DNA from: Symbiodinium natans
Lineage: Eukaryota > Sar > Dinophyceae > Suessiales > Symbiodiniaceae
Length of the DNA: 47,500 bases
Assembly (NCBI GenBank): GCA_905221605.1
Contig: CAJNDS010002124.1
Span: 180,996-228,495, forward strand
Direction: 5' to 3'
Position numbers and translations under genes: made by a program. Positions 38,461 through 47,500 of this stretch are shown here, one piece after another. How positions within the stretch are numbered: position 1 is the stretch's first letter; each line of letters starts with the position of its first letter. The notes beneath the pieces were generated by a model. It saw nothing but the letters and a program-made list of their open reading frames with translations, was not told the origin of the DNA and did not search any database.

Positions 38461-41400
38461 GTTCGAGTTCGGGCTTCAGGGTTTAGGGTTGAGGGTTTAG
38501 TAGTAAGGGTGGGGGCTTTAGGGTGTTTCTAGGCCTAATGGGGCTTGTAGGATGTGAGGGGAAGTCTGTGATTTTGCACGGAGCCCTAGGGGTTGCATCA
38601 GCGGCCGAGTGCGGGCTTTTCTTGTGTTGGCTGCTTGGAGGTTCAGGGTACTTATGACCCCAGTTCTAACTGCACTTTGAAAAGCCCCCTAAGTCCTATG
38701 AGTAGGTTATGGGTAAACTTGTAGTTGGGATCATAAGTGCCCATGAACCTCCAAGCGGCTGGGGGAGAGGGGAAGCAGAGTCAGATAACTCTGAAGGGGT
38801 TCTGGACGGGGCTTGCACAACCAGGCAAGTGAGGAGAGAAGTGGGCTTGCGAACAACCCCAAACTAAACCCTGAACCCTGAACCCTGAAGCCTGAACCCT
38901 AAACCCTAATGAGACCCCGAACCCTACACCCTAAACCCTAAACCCTACCTCTCAACCCATGCCCAGTTGCACACCACGTTGCGGCTTCGAGTTGAACTTT
39001 TCTTAGGGCTTCGGAAAGCCGCGAACCCCTTGAACCCAAAACCCCCCTAAACCCTAAACCCTAAACCCACCCGCCCCCCCTCAAAGCTCTATTGGGCAGT
39101 CGAGCGGTCAGCGAGACCAGGGCAGGCTCTGCTGGGCTGCAGAGCCTGCCAGCCGCACCCCTGAGGGGTCGCCAAGCTAGAGTCGCCTAGCATAGTCACT
39201 ATTATATTGTATTACCCAAAAATCTCGGGGGGGCCCTGTCCTGGCTTTGGCCCTGACCTGCCCTGGCCCTGTGGCTCTGGCCTGACCTGCCCTGGCCCTG
39301 GCCTGGCTCGGGGCCCTGGCTCTGGGCCTTGCCCCTGGCCCCTGGCCCTGGCTCTGCCCTGCTCTGGTTCTCTGGCTTCTTGCCAAGACTGCACCCCTGT
39401 CTGTGCAACCTCTTCGCACCTCATTGAGAGGGCCCTTCGGCCCAGACCGTCCCCTTCGCGCAAACCTGAAGGAGAGTCCTTTGCCTTATGGACCCAAGTG
39501 ACCCACAACCTGCAAGTTCACGCCTGAGTTTTCTGTGAATCCTTTGCCTTATGGCCCCAAGAAAAACCCAGAAGTCTAGTCACTAAAGGCTTGGGCTGTT
39601 CTAACTAGTTTCAGAATCCTCCGAGAATGGCTGCCTTAGTTTGGGCTGGCTCCGGTTTCGCGGATTTTGAATGGCTGGCTTGGTTTTGGCTGGCTCCGGT
39701 TTGGTTTCGCAGTGAGTTGTGATAGGGTGGCCTTGGGGTGGGCATGTCTTCACACTATTGCGTTCAGCTGACCCGTGCTACACCCTAAACCCTAAACCCT
39801 AAACCCTAAACCCTAAACCCTAAACCCTAAACCCTAAACCCTAAACTCTAAACCCTAAACCCTAAACCCTAAACCCTAAACCCTAAACCCTAAGCCCTGG
39901 ACGCTAAATATTCAACCCCAAGCTTCCCTCGACGACCCTTCTCAGCGATTCTTCTCGAAGGTCTTCCTCCAGTTGACAGCCCGCGGCAGGCCGGGGGCGA
40001 TGGAGCACCTCCCTAAACCCTAAACCCTAAACCCTAAACCCTAAACCCTAAACCCTAAACCCTAAACCCTAAACCCTAAACCCTAAACCCTAAACCCTAA
40101 ACCTCTCCAGAAAGCCTTGCTGATGTAGGGTTTAGGGGTTTGCTAGGTGGGCCCTTGGGATATTTTGTATTTTCTCTCATATTGGGTTTAAGAGGATCAT
40201 GTCTTAGGAGTGTTTTTCAACGGGTTTTAGGGGGCCGTCCTAGTTTAGGGTTAGGATTTAGGGTTTTGGGTGTGGAGTGCAGAGTTTAGATCTTGAACAA
40301 CGGTATCGATTACCCAGAACAACCAAAGGCCGAAGCCCCGCACCCCAGTCCCAACTTGCAAGTTCGACAACGCCTGAAGCTGGTAGCAAGAAGAAGGAAC
40401 AGAATTCCCCTAAACCCTAAACCCTAAGCCCTAAATCCTAAGCCCTAAACCCTAAACCCTAAACCCTGCACCCTATATAAACCCTAAACCCTAAACCCTA
40501 AACCCTAAACCCTAAAACCTTTGGTCGCTTTCTGCTCCGCAGGCAACGGACAGCTTCTCCTCAGAAGGCCCGCCTTCGCTTGAGGATCAAACTGCCGGAG
40601 CTGGTGAGAAGGTGGCCGAGCTTCAATGGCCTTAATTTCGTGGGGTTTCGGGTTTAGGGTTTAGGGTTTCGGGTTTAGGGTTTCAGGGTTTAGGGTTTAG
40701 GGTTGAGGGTTTAGGGTTGAGGGTTTAGGGTGTGAACCCTAAACGTAGCAACCCTGAACCCCAAGCCCTTCGCGAGAGGAAGCGAGCTCCCTGCCTTGCG
40801 CATCAACATTGCTTGAACCCAACCCTCGAAGATCAGCCAGAGAATGTTCCAAGGATGGGAAGAATTAACTTACTGTTGGTTCGCAGGGAAACAGGGACTT
40901 AGGGCCCTACATATCCTTCAAGGGATTCTGCAGTGTACCTCATTCCCCCCATTCCCTCCTAACCCAACAGTAAGGAGAAGGAGAAGCCGAGGAAAACGAG
41001 CGGCGTCAAGTTTGCGGAGCTGGCTCCACCGACTGCAACGAAGCAGGAGAACTGCCAGACTGGAGGGCAAATAGGCCAATCAGGTCAGGAGCCCGAAGAC
41101 CAAGCCAGGGACCAGCAGGTGGATGAGGGGGAGGAGGAGGCGGAGGAGGAGGAGGCGGATCAAGAGGATAAGGAGGAGAAGGACGAGGAGGATCTTGTGG
41201 ACCCTCTTTTGCTCATGCAAATCCGGGAGTCCTGGTTCCATGTGGCAGCAGACTGTGTGATCACCTTGTGCAGTATCCTTCCCCTTGTGTCTATTCCGGC
41301 CATGGCTTATTTGTTCTACAGCTATTCGTTCCGCTGGATTCAGTTTAGAATGCCTCGAGATGCGAAGTACTACCCGTGCATGAGCCAGACCGTTCTTGTA

Positions 41401-43178
41401 GGAAGGGTCATTACCGAGGTTCTTCTGTGGGCGTGGCTGCTGCAGTGCAACGTCAGGGCAGGACTAGACCTCGCAGCTTTCATTCAGATGACAAGAGAGC
41501 TGAGCTGGAGTCAACAGACAATGGAGTACATCATCCAGTATACGCAGGTCAACTTCATCCGCAGCAGCCTGTGCGTTGCCTCGGTCTTTTTTTTCCGCTC
41601 TTTCGCATGGCATGCGAACGAAGCCACGGAGGCAGTCAAACTTCACAAGCAAAGCGCTCTGGAAAATCTCAAGAATGGTGCGCTAGTGCAGTCAGCCCAG
41701 CAGCCTGGATATCAGAAGACTGAGAGAATCTTGAAAAAATTGCGCGGAGAGGCACCGTGGGCGGATTATTTCAAAGACATGGAGGGGGTGAGTCCGCAAG
41801 AAGCCAAAAATGAACTATCAAGGCTCTGGGAGCTGCTCCGGGAGAAACCTGAGGAGCTTTGCATTCACACGGTGGTGTCTTTTCTATCGTCTCTCTTCAT
41901 GGTTGCAGGGGTCTTGCTTCTGTCTGTGGAGAAAGAGCTCCCAGCTCGGAACGAGCTATTCAAAGGCGATCCTCAGTCGTTCGAAGTGCAGTTCGCAGTT
42001 GTTTGGTGGTGGGGCAATGTGCTGGTAGGCACGGCTCTAGCAGTGCATGGTTGGTCGCACATGACCTGGGCGATTACGGAAGCCAGTTTCAAGTTCCGGG
42101 ACAACATCACCCAGGCCGCTGCCCAAAACCCGAGACTCTAAATCCAAAAGCCGTATAAACCTTCGTTAGACCCAAAACCCTCAGGTCGTCATCTTCGCAA
42201 GCCTTGCGAAACACACCAGCCTTTGCACTTTCACCCCTGGCCTGGAATCCTACAACTACCGGCGCCTGAGATGCCAGACGGCAGCCTTCCTCTTTGTTTG
42301 TGGTTGTTGGGCCCCGGGGGGGGGGGGGTTGGTACAGCCCCGAAATTTTTCCTGTCTCCTCAGTAAGGAACAGAAGCCGTGTCATGAGTTTACTCAACAA
42401 GCTTACAAAGGAGGATGGCGCACAGGAGCCAAAGGCAAAGACTATTCGCCAGTCAATGAAAAATGTTGCTGAAAAAATGCTGCCTGGACAAAGCCCAGAT
42501 GCCACTCGGCAGGCTGCCACAGAATTCTACTATCTTCTTGATCAGAAGATCGGGCGTCTGAGCCTGAAAGACTTCAACGACATTCAAGCATGGTACATCC
42601 TGAGGGGCATTGTTCATATGGACCTTGCGGACGAATCTGCCTGTATGGAGTTCTGCGGAGTAATGGTGGCAGGTCTCCTACTGGTCTTCTTCTTGTTTGG
42701 GGCGCTCGACTTCCTCCTACAGTACAGCATGTTTTCCTGGGGATTGCTACTGACGTACCTTTCATCCAGTGTGCTGCTGCTTCTGATGTGGAAGGTGTTC
42801 GAGTACGGAATAGACATCAACTCCATCTTGGCGAAGGACTCCCGGAGACTGTTGCAGAAGCCTGTATAGTTACACCGTATAGACATAATAGTCAGCCTCT
42901 GCAAGTGAGTGCTTAAGAACCTTGCGCCATGCCTCGTAGATCGAGAGTGCTCCACCCCGTCAGCTAGAAGACGCCTGAAGGACCACGAAATCTTGGCGGA
43001 CGCTGCTGCCTATGCTGCATTTTTTCCGGATGCCAATGTGCTGAAGTCAGAAAGGGACTTTCGAAAAAGCATGCGCAAAAGCATGCACGCAGCAACGTCG
43101 GAAACCTCAGAAGATGCGGACGACACGGCTTCGCAGCATCCTGGTAGCAATTGCACAGGGTGCCGTCTGGAATTGTAG
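38329..43178 (+). CDS. Unrecognised acidic multi-pass membrane protein
   Basis: Proposed exons: 38326-~38460 (ATG 38329), 39961-39989, 40543-40611, 40975-42114, ~42374-42863, 42981-43178. The N-terminal part is very acidic (Glu/Asp runs). Exon 4 then encodes about five hydrophobic segments (for example FHVAADCVITLCSILPLVS and CIHTVVSFLSSLFMVAGVLL), exon 5 two more (CGVMVAGLLLVFFLFGAL; WGLLLTYLSSSVLLLLMW). Exon 6 is a soluble tail ending CRLEL. Joins 2-3, 3-4 and 5-6 are in phase with AG|G edges; 1-2 and 4-5 are not settled. A resident membrane protein of unknown function; I know no family for it. Confidence 0.7.
38630..38759. mobile_element. 130-bp palindromic MITE-like element
   Basis: Arms of about 40 bp (GCTGCTTGGAGGTTCAGGG / CCATGAACCTCCAAGCGGC and ACTTATGA/TCATAAGT) with roughly 85% match, central spacer about 50 bp. 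No target-site duplication recognised. Confidence 0.82.
39236..39365. repeat. GC-rich CTGGCC tandem repeat
   Basis: Degenerate hexamer/dodecamer repeat (CCCTGGCCCTG, CTGACCTGCC). It explains the open Gly/Ala/Arg-rich frames seen on both strands here. Confidence 0.85.
39961..39989 (+). CDS. Membrane-protein small exon
   Basis: 29 nt, acceptor TCGAAG|GT, donor GGCAG|GC, reading LPPVDSPRQ after two bases; in phase with the exon at 40543. A longer version starting at 39946 is also open in another frame. Confidence 0.5.
40543..40611 (+). CDS. Membrane-protein exon, disordered segment
   Basis: Pyrimidine-rich acceptor CTGCTCCGCAG|GC, 23 codons starting ATDSFSSEGPPSLEDQTAG, donor GAGAAG|GT. CCCTAAA array just upstream, TTTAGGG variants downstream. 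Confidence 0.65.
40975..42114 (+). CDS. Membrane-protein main exon
   Basis: The longest clean coding exon of the window (380 codons). Begins at AAG|GAGAAGG with a Lys/Glu-rich segment, then a Glu run, then LLLMQIRESWFHVAADCVI and about five transmembrane stretches separated by loops. The proposed donor is CCAG|GC (42115); without splicing it stops at TAA 42139-42141. Which donor is used decides the phase to the next exon. Confidence 0.8.
42374..42863 (+). CDS. Membrane-protein exon, two more membrane segments
   Basis: Starts after TCCTCAGTAAG; reads NRSRVMSLLNKLTKEDG, a helical linker, then two hydrophobic segments, ending LLQK-P with donor CCT|GTATAG. If unspliced it ends at TAG 42867-42869 (QKPV). 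The upstream AG gives a phase not matching the GC donor at 42115; a GA donor near 42132 would. Confidence 0.7.
42981..43178 (+). CDS. Membrane-protein terminal exon
   Basis: Acceptor CCTGAAG|GAC in phase with the GT donor at 42864. 65 codons starting DHEILADAAAYAAFFPDAN, polar and Ser/Asp-rich, ending CTGCRLEL then TAG. Followed directly by TTTAGGG variants. Confidence 0.65.
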   Translation, partial: DHEILADAAAYAAFFPDANVLKSERDFRKSMRKSMHAATSETSEDADDTASQHPGSNCTGCRLEL

Positions 43179-44406
43179 GCGCATGGAGCGTTTGGGGTTT
43201 AGGGTTTAGGGAGTTTAGAGCTTATTTAGGGTTTAGGGTTTGGGGTTTGGGGTTAAGGGTTTATGGTAGGAGGCTTGGTTCGGGGTCAGGCCATTCAACC
43301 TGATATCCCAAAGCCTTCACACACTTCGGGGCTCGTGAAGTCTTTTGGTTGGTTTGGGTTTAGGGTTAGGGGAGCAGTTCAGGTCTCTCTTCATGCGCCT
43401 GCTGAGTCTCCAGCACAACCTCCAGGCCGCGCGAGAGGGATTTAGGGTGGCTGGTGGAAACCGCTAAGGGTTTGTTTGTTTTTTATTTTTCATTTTTTCC
43501 GTGGCTCCGGGTTGAGGCTTAAGGGTTCTGGGTTTAGGGCCTGTCTCCCAGACATTGCGCTCACGTGTGTGGGGGGTTCTTGCGTGGTTGTTGTCGCGCT
43601 CTGGTGCATGTCGTCACCTTGGTGACCCCTAAACCCTAAAACACTCAGCCCTAAACCCGAAGCCGTAACTCCCAAACCCTAAGCTCTCGGGGGATGAAAG
43701 CAGGGGGTCCCAAGTTACGGGGGGGGGGGGTTACGGGTCCATGTTAGGGACCCACACTAAAAACCCTAAATCCCCTTTGCATCCGCAGTTTCCTGGCCTG
43801 AAAGTCGACATCGCAACTTAACGGTTGCTTGCGTTTTTGCATTTTGCCATGTTCCCTAAACCCTAAACCCTAAACCCTAAACCCTAAACCCCGAACCCTA
43901 AATTTAAACCCTAAAGCCTGAACCCTGAACCTCGGTCCCTGTGCATCATCGGGCGCTTGGGCTCTCGGATGTGCGAAGAGTGTCTAGGAGGCCCAGGCCC
44001 AGTAGTATTACTTTTTGGGGAGGGTTTAGGATTTAGGGTTTAGGGTTTCGGGTCTAGGGTTTAGGTTTTAGGGTTTAGGGTTCAGGGATCAGCTTGGGTA
44101 CTGCCCCCACTCATAAACAGTTGGATAATATCGGTAGTAGCACTCATATAGCAGCCCCAGTGTCACCCCAATTAAACACTGTTACTGGGTGAGGGCAGGA
44201 CCCAAGGTTTAGCTTCCCTTATAAGCCCATTTAAGCAAAAAACAAGGGCACCCTTCTTCATCCTAGGTTACTGGGCAACCTAGGTGTCTGGACACGTCCT
44301 AAACTAGAACGACCTTAGGGTTTAGGGCCAAAGAATGTCCTCGATGACTGTCTCAGCAGCAGCAGGAGGAGGGGGAGGAGGATGGCGCAGAAAGGTTCTT
44401 TTTCCC

Positions 44407-44513
44407 CCGCCCTTCCCCAACCAAAACCCAAAACCCAAAACCCAAAACCCAAAACCCAAAACCCAAAACCCAAAACCCAAAACCCAAAACCCAAAACCCA
44501 AAACCCAGAACCC
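44407..44513. repeat. (AAAACCC)n array
   Basis: About 14 units of AAAACCC, a telomere-like heptamer with A in place of T (compare CCCTAAA). It is followed by AACCCAG and then CCCTAAA units. Confidence 0.93.
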
Positions 44514-45259
44514 AGAACCCTAAACCCTAAACCCTAAACCCTAAATTCTAAGGGCTACGCCCAGGGGCGGGCAACGCCCCCAGAAGTAGCAGGCAGAGGC
44601 ATGGCAGCTCCCAAAGCAAAACCCTCCCCCCCTCCCCCCGCGAGCCGCTGATGCTGCCGATGGATCCCCAAAAAAGAAACGAAGCCTCGATGATGCACGC
44701 CCCTGGCCCCCGCCCGGCCGCGCATCATGAGCATCAGCGGCTCCGGCCTCCAGGCATGCGTGGCTTATGGGGGCATATGCCGGCCTCAAAACGGAAAGGT
44801 CCGTAACAGCACCAAAACAGCGGTTGCGGTGGGTGGGGGGTGGGGGGGGGTGGGGCGGGAGAAGGAGCCCCTACCCCCCGTGGTGAACCGCCTATAGTCG
44901 GTGCGTTTGCGCCGTGCAGGTGGCGTGGTCCTCCATGAAAAAATTGTGCACAGACCCCCCCCCCCCCCCGCGTTTTAAGGTTTTTGGGGGTGTAAGGGGA
45001 GGGTTCCCTCCCCCAAAACCACCCACAACACCGCCAGGGTCGGCGGACCCTAAACCCGAAACCCTAAAAACCCTAAACCCTAAACCCGAAACCCGAAGGA
45101 ATGAAAGATTTTGATCGTACGTAGGGTCATCGTCATCTGATATCGGCATATATAGAGGTCGGAATAGTTCTCACCTATCCCCACTAGGGTTCAGGGTTTA
45201 GGGTTTAGGCTTTAGGGTTGAGGGCGTCCTCGTCTAAATGGAAAGCAAGCTTTACCAGG

Positions 45260-45369
45260 TAGGATCAGGGGGACCCGTAAAGGGGAGACCCTTCTGAACC
45301 CTCTCTTGGCTCTCTTAAACAGGGACCTTATTGAGAGGGTCTATATCCCCAAGGGTCCCTCTAGTCCTA
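45260..45369. mobile_element. Palindromic MITE-like element
   Basis: Arms TAGGATCAGGGGGACCC / AGGGTCCCTCTAGTCCTA and an inner pair GAACCCTCTC/GAGAGGGTC. Imperfect; target-site duplication not determined. Confidence 0.65.
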
Positions 45370-45670
45370 TCCCCTAATTTCTTCTTGAGTATCACAACCC
45401 ATACAAGAACGAGCAAGAAACCAATTCGTCGAACAAGATCCTGGGGGGAAAAGTCGGGTCCAAGGTTCCCTTGAATGCCCTCGTGTTTTTTCCTTCTCGC
45501 TTTCGCTCATCCTCAACTTCAATCTGTAAAGGCATTAGACTCAGACTCTTGATAGACCAAACCCTAACCCGAAACCTAAAACCTTAACTCCCAACGCCAC
45601 AATAGCCCTCAACCCCAGACCCGCGATGAGTCACAAGAATCTCTAAGCCCTCAATTTTTGAACCTACCGG

Positions 45671-45774
45671 TTGGGATGTTCCCCCTTTTCCTAACAGTCC
45701 TTAATAGGGATTAAAATAGGAGGGGTACGATAATCCCTCATACGGACTGTTAGTATAAGGGGGGAACATCCCAA
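45671..45774. mobile_element. MITE-like palindrome, family 1 copy C
   Basis: About 104 bp with perfect TTGGGATGTTCCCCC/GGGGGAACATCCCAA ends and the same inner arms as copies A and B. Flanked by CCTACCGG and GCTACCGG, a one-mismatch 8-bp duplication. Its right end lies 18 bp upstream of the exon at 45793. Confidence 0.93.
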
Positions 45775-45792
45775 GCTACCGGGAAGGTTCAG

Positions 45793-45921
45793 GAGACTGG
45801 TCAGCAACTGCTCGGCATCACCGTCACGGCGAACCTCCGGGCAGGCTGGCTTTTCTCGGTGCTGGTCACAATATTTACCTGGCTGCGAGGACCTAAGGGA
45901 TCAAGTTACCCGGGTTGTCGG
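45793..45921 (+). CDS. Exon with one membrane segment
   Basis: Acceptor GTTCAG|GAG, then ETGQQLLGITVTANLRAG and a hydrophobic segment WLFSVLVTIFTWL, 43 codons to a CGG|GTTTAGGGG donor whose first intron bases are a telomere unit. Family not recognised. Confidence 0.62.
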
Positions 45922-46139
45922 GTTTAGGGGGACTAAACTCTAAGGCTTTTCTGAAAAACTCCCAGAAACTCAAAGATCGGCCAACAAACCGCTCAACCTC
46001 CAAATTCGGCGGCTCAGAACTCATCTGAGCCCTAACTTGTGCAACTCCAACAACTAGGGATACTATGCCTTACATCAGAACCGGATTTCTATCACACTTT
46101 AGGGAATACATGAAGACATCTAAACCTAAGCCCTCAACC

Positions 46140-46345
46140 ACCCTAAGCCCCAAACCCCAAACCCCAAACCCCAAACCCCAAACCCCAAACCCCAAACCCC
46201 AAACCCCAAACCCCAAACCCCAAACCCTAAACCCTAAACCCTAAACCCTAAACCCTAAACCCTGAACCCTAAACCCTGAACCCTAGACCCTAGACCCTAA
46301 ACCCTAAACCCTAAACCCTAAACCCTAAACCCTAAACCCTAAACC
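46140..46345. repeat. CCCCAAA then CCCTAAA array
   Basis: First half AACCCCA units, second half CCCTAAA units, ending exactly at the acceptor CCCAG of the next exon. Confidence 0.93.
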
Positions 46346-46348
46346 CAG

Positions 46349-46440
46349 GACTCCTCGCGAAGATCTGGGATGTGGAGGTCCTGGCCGACATGGTCCGCGA
46401 CCTCTTCTTGTTCTGGGATGATGGCGCTGGGACCTCTTGA
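46349..46440 (+). CDS. Terminal exon candidate
   Basis: Acceptor ACCCAG|GA; reads LLAKIWDVEVLADMVRDLFL and then FWDDGAGTS with TGA at 46438-46440. An AG at 46361 would make it phase 0, matching the exon at 45793-45921. Directly followed by CCCTAAGAA-type units. No family recognised. Confidence 0.6.
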
Positions 46441-46459
46441 GCCATCAGCCCCAAGGGGC

Positions 46460-46665
46460 TTAAACCCTAAGAACCCGAAGAACCCTAGAAACCCGAAAGA
46501 CCTATAAAAGACTCTAAGAGCCACAAAGAAGCCCTAAACACCCTACAAACCCTACAAACCCTAAGAACCCTAAAAGCCCGACAAACCTTAAAAACCCTAA
46601 AAGCCACAAAATCCCTAAGAACCCTAAACAATCCGAAAAACCCTAAACAACCCGAAAGCCCCTAA
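46460..46665. repeat. CCCTAAGAA / CCCTAAAAG variant array
   Basis: Degenerate array of AACCCTAAGAACCC, CCCTAGAAA, CCCTACAAA and CCCTAAAAGC units: complementary to the TTCTTAGGG array at 18998-19245. Confidence 0.8.
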
Positions 46666-46681
46666 ACCCTACTTGCCCCAG

Positions 46682-46752
46682 ACTCAAGCTTGGCCGCCAT
46701 CGGCGTGTCAGAAAGATGCCTCGTGTTCCAGTTCAAGCGAAGCCAGCTATGA
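46682..46752 (+). CDS. Possible terminal exon
   Basis: After GCCCCAG one frame reads SSLAAIGVSERCLVFQFKRS and two more codons to a TGA. No convincing donor; placed with low weight. Confidence 0.35.
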
Positions 46753-46754
46753 TG

Positions 46755-47215
46755 CATCTAAACCCTAAACCCTAAACCCTAAACCCTAAACACTAAACCC
46801 AAAAAAAACCCTAAACCCTAAACCCTAAACCCTAAACCCTAAACCCTAAACCCTAAACCGTAAACCCTAAACCCTAAACTCTAAACCCTAAACCCTTAAC
46901 TTGTCATGGCACATCTTTCTTGTAGCTCATGCCTTTGAGCGCAGGAGAGGGAGCTTGGTATGACGACCTCGCTTGGTTAATGTGTGTTTGCTTGGGCTGC
47001 TACACTCCAAGCCTTCTTAAGCTCACCCCAAAACTCAAACCTAAAGCCCTAAGGTTTAGACCCTAAACCCTAAACCCTAAACCCTAAACCCTAAACCCTA
47101 AACCCTAAACCCTAAACCCTACATCCTAAACCCTAAACCCTAAACCCTAAAACCCTAAAACCCTAAAACCCTAAAACCCTAAAACCCTAAAACCCTAAAA
47201 CCCTAAAACCCCAGC
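46755..47215. repeat. CCCTAAA and CCCTAAAA arrays
   Basis: CCCTAAA at 46757-46898 and 47063-47147, then an 8-bp CCCTAAAA array at 47148-47208. About 160 bp of unique sequence lies between. Confidence 0.92.
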
Positions 47216-47251
47216 CCCAACCATGAAGCCCTGAACCCCAAACCGTACAAG

Positions 47252-47333
47252 GGCACAAGAAGAGGTGGAGCAGCCGCTGCTAATCTTATCCTTGCCCATC
47301 CGAACGGTGTGTCTGACATCGCGTGATGGACAC
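47252..47333 (+). CDS. Exon with strong GTAAGT donor
   Basis: Acceptor TACAAG|GG; reads AQEEVEQPLLILSLPIRTV and CLTSRDGH, then GTAAGT. Preceded by the CCCTAAAA array. Family not recognised. Confidence 0.62.
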
Positions 47334-47442
47334 GTAAGTGCTGTCGGGCTTCGTGTCTAGGACTTGGGGTTCATGCTATGGGTGTCTACTTGGAGTTTGG
47401 GATTTGGGTTTAGGATCCAGGTGCCTTGGCCAGCTCCCGCAG

Positions 47443-47500
47443 GTTAGCTCGCCGCCCCGTACCTAGCCACATCTTGCAAGAGCATGCGCGCAGTCAAACT
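47443..47500 (+). CDS. Exon start at window edge
   Basis: Acceptor CTCCCGCAG|GT. One frame reads LARRPVPSHILQEHARSQT to the window end. In the phase of the preceding exon it would instead stop after seven codons, so the frame is open. Confidence 0.4.

Larger units (their letters stand above)
38461..39960 (+). other. Intron-like stretch with palindrome and CTGGCC repeat
   Basis: TTTAGGG units at 38480-38525, a MITE-like palindrome at 38630-38759, CCCTAAA variants 38868-38950, a GC-rich CTGGCC/CCTGACC tandem repeat at 39236-39365 and a CCCTAAA array at 39780-39897. The open frames over the GC-rich repeat, on both strands, follow from its composition. Confidence 0.65.
43179..45792. repeat. Mixed stretch, arrays and isolated open islands
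   Basis: TTTAGGG at 43190-43260 and 44025-44090, CCCTAAA at 43855-43920, an (AAAACCC)n array at 44407-44513, a GC-rich inverted repeat at 44639-44748, poly-C and poly-G tracts, and two palindromic elements (45260-45369, 45671-45774). One open island near 44650-44720 contains a basic SPKKKRS motif but lacks clear splice sites. Confidence 0.6.

Noticed and set aside
39177-39527. Four overlapping Gly/Ala/Arg-rich frames on both strands
   Set aside because: All are produced by the CTGGCC tandem repeat; none has splice signals or composition of a real protein.
42107-42520. Minus-strand frame of 137 codons
   Set aside because: Antisense to the membrane-protein exons, which have clear hydrophobic segments and phase-consistent plus-strand junctions.
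44541-44789. Minus-strand frame over the inverted repeat
   Set aside because: GC-rich, overlapping a hairpin, no splice edges or family features.

Overview
The window looks like nuclear DNA from a dinoflagellate. Three things point there: (i) plant-type telomere repeats (TTTAGGG/CCCTAAA) occur in dozens of internal arrays on both strands; (ii) the real genes are cut into short exons (24-140 bp) whose introns begin with GC about as often as with GT and end in AG, usually followed by G; (iii) gene order is almost entirely plus-strand. Long open frames are scarce because coding sequence is scattered, so most single-frame ORFs here are chance read-throughs of the repeats. Family identifications come from motifs read by eye, without any database search.

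The layout, left to right: 1299-16413 is the 3' part of a HAD-superfamily (class IIA, TIGR01459-like) hydrolase gene in 18 proposed exons. They join in frame into 300 codons plus a stop and carry the family landmarks in order (VTSGE, FFEGL, ANPD, YERLGG, FGKPY, GDSLHHD, GIHAED, C-terminal W). Its introns are built largely from telomere-like arrays. Inside one of them (7063-9429) sits a complete same-strand gene for a ubiquitin-like/Rab-like GTPase fusion (7422-8951) whose own introns lack telomere arrays. 16.4-20.2 kb is ambiguous, with telomere-variant arrays including a 9-bp TTCTTAGGG array. 20.2-23.5 kb holds candidate 5' exons beginning with a signal-peptide-like ATG. 24276-30859 is a second telomere-intron gene, a 2OG-Fe(II) oxygenase (TIGR02466-like) in nine exons. 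32.0-35.15 kb holds exons of an unrecognised, probably tail-anchored protein. 35.1-38.25 kb is an AT-richer repeat island with a 123-bp palindromic tandem array. 38329-43178 is an unrecognised acidic multi-pass membrane protein, much less fragmented. 44-47.5 kb holds more isolated exons among arrays.

The main novelty is the architecture of the introns. In the HAD and oxygenase genes, exons very often have CCCTAAA on their left and TTTAGGG on their right, so a typical intron has TTTAGGG units near its 5' end and CCCTAAA units near its 3' end and could fold into one long hairpin. Exon/intron junctions often read AG|G at both ends, as in target-site duplications of introner elements. I infer that telomere-like inverted arrays were inserted, or expanded, as introns. 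The same window carries several short palindromic (MITE-like) elements, one family with three copies and 8-bp target-site duplications.
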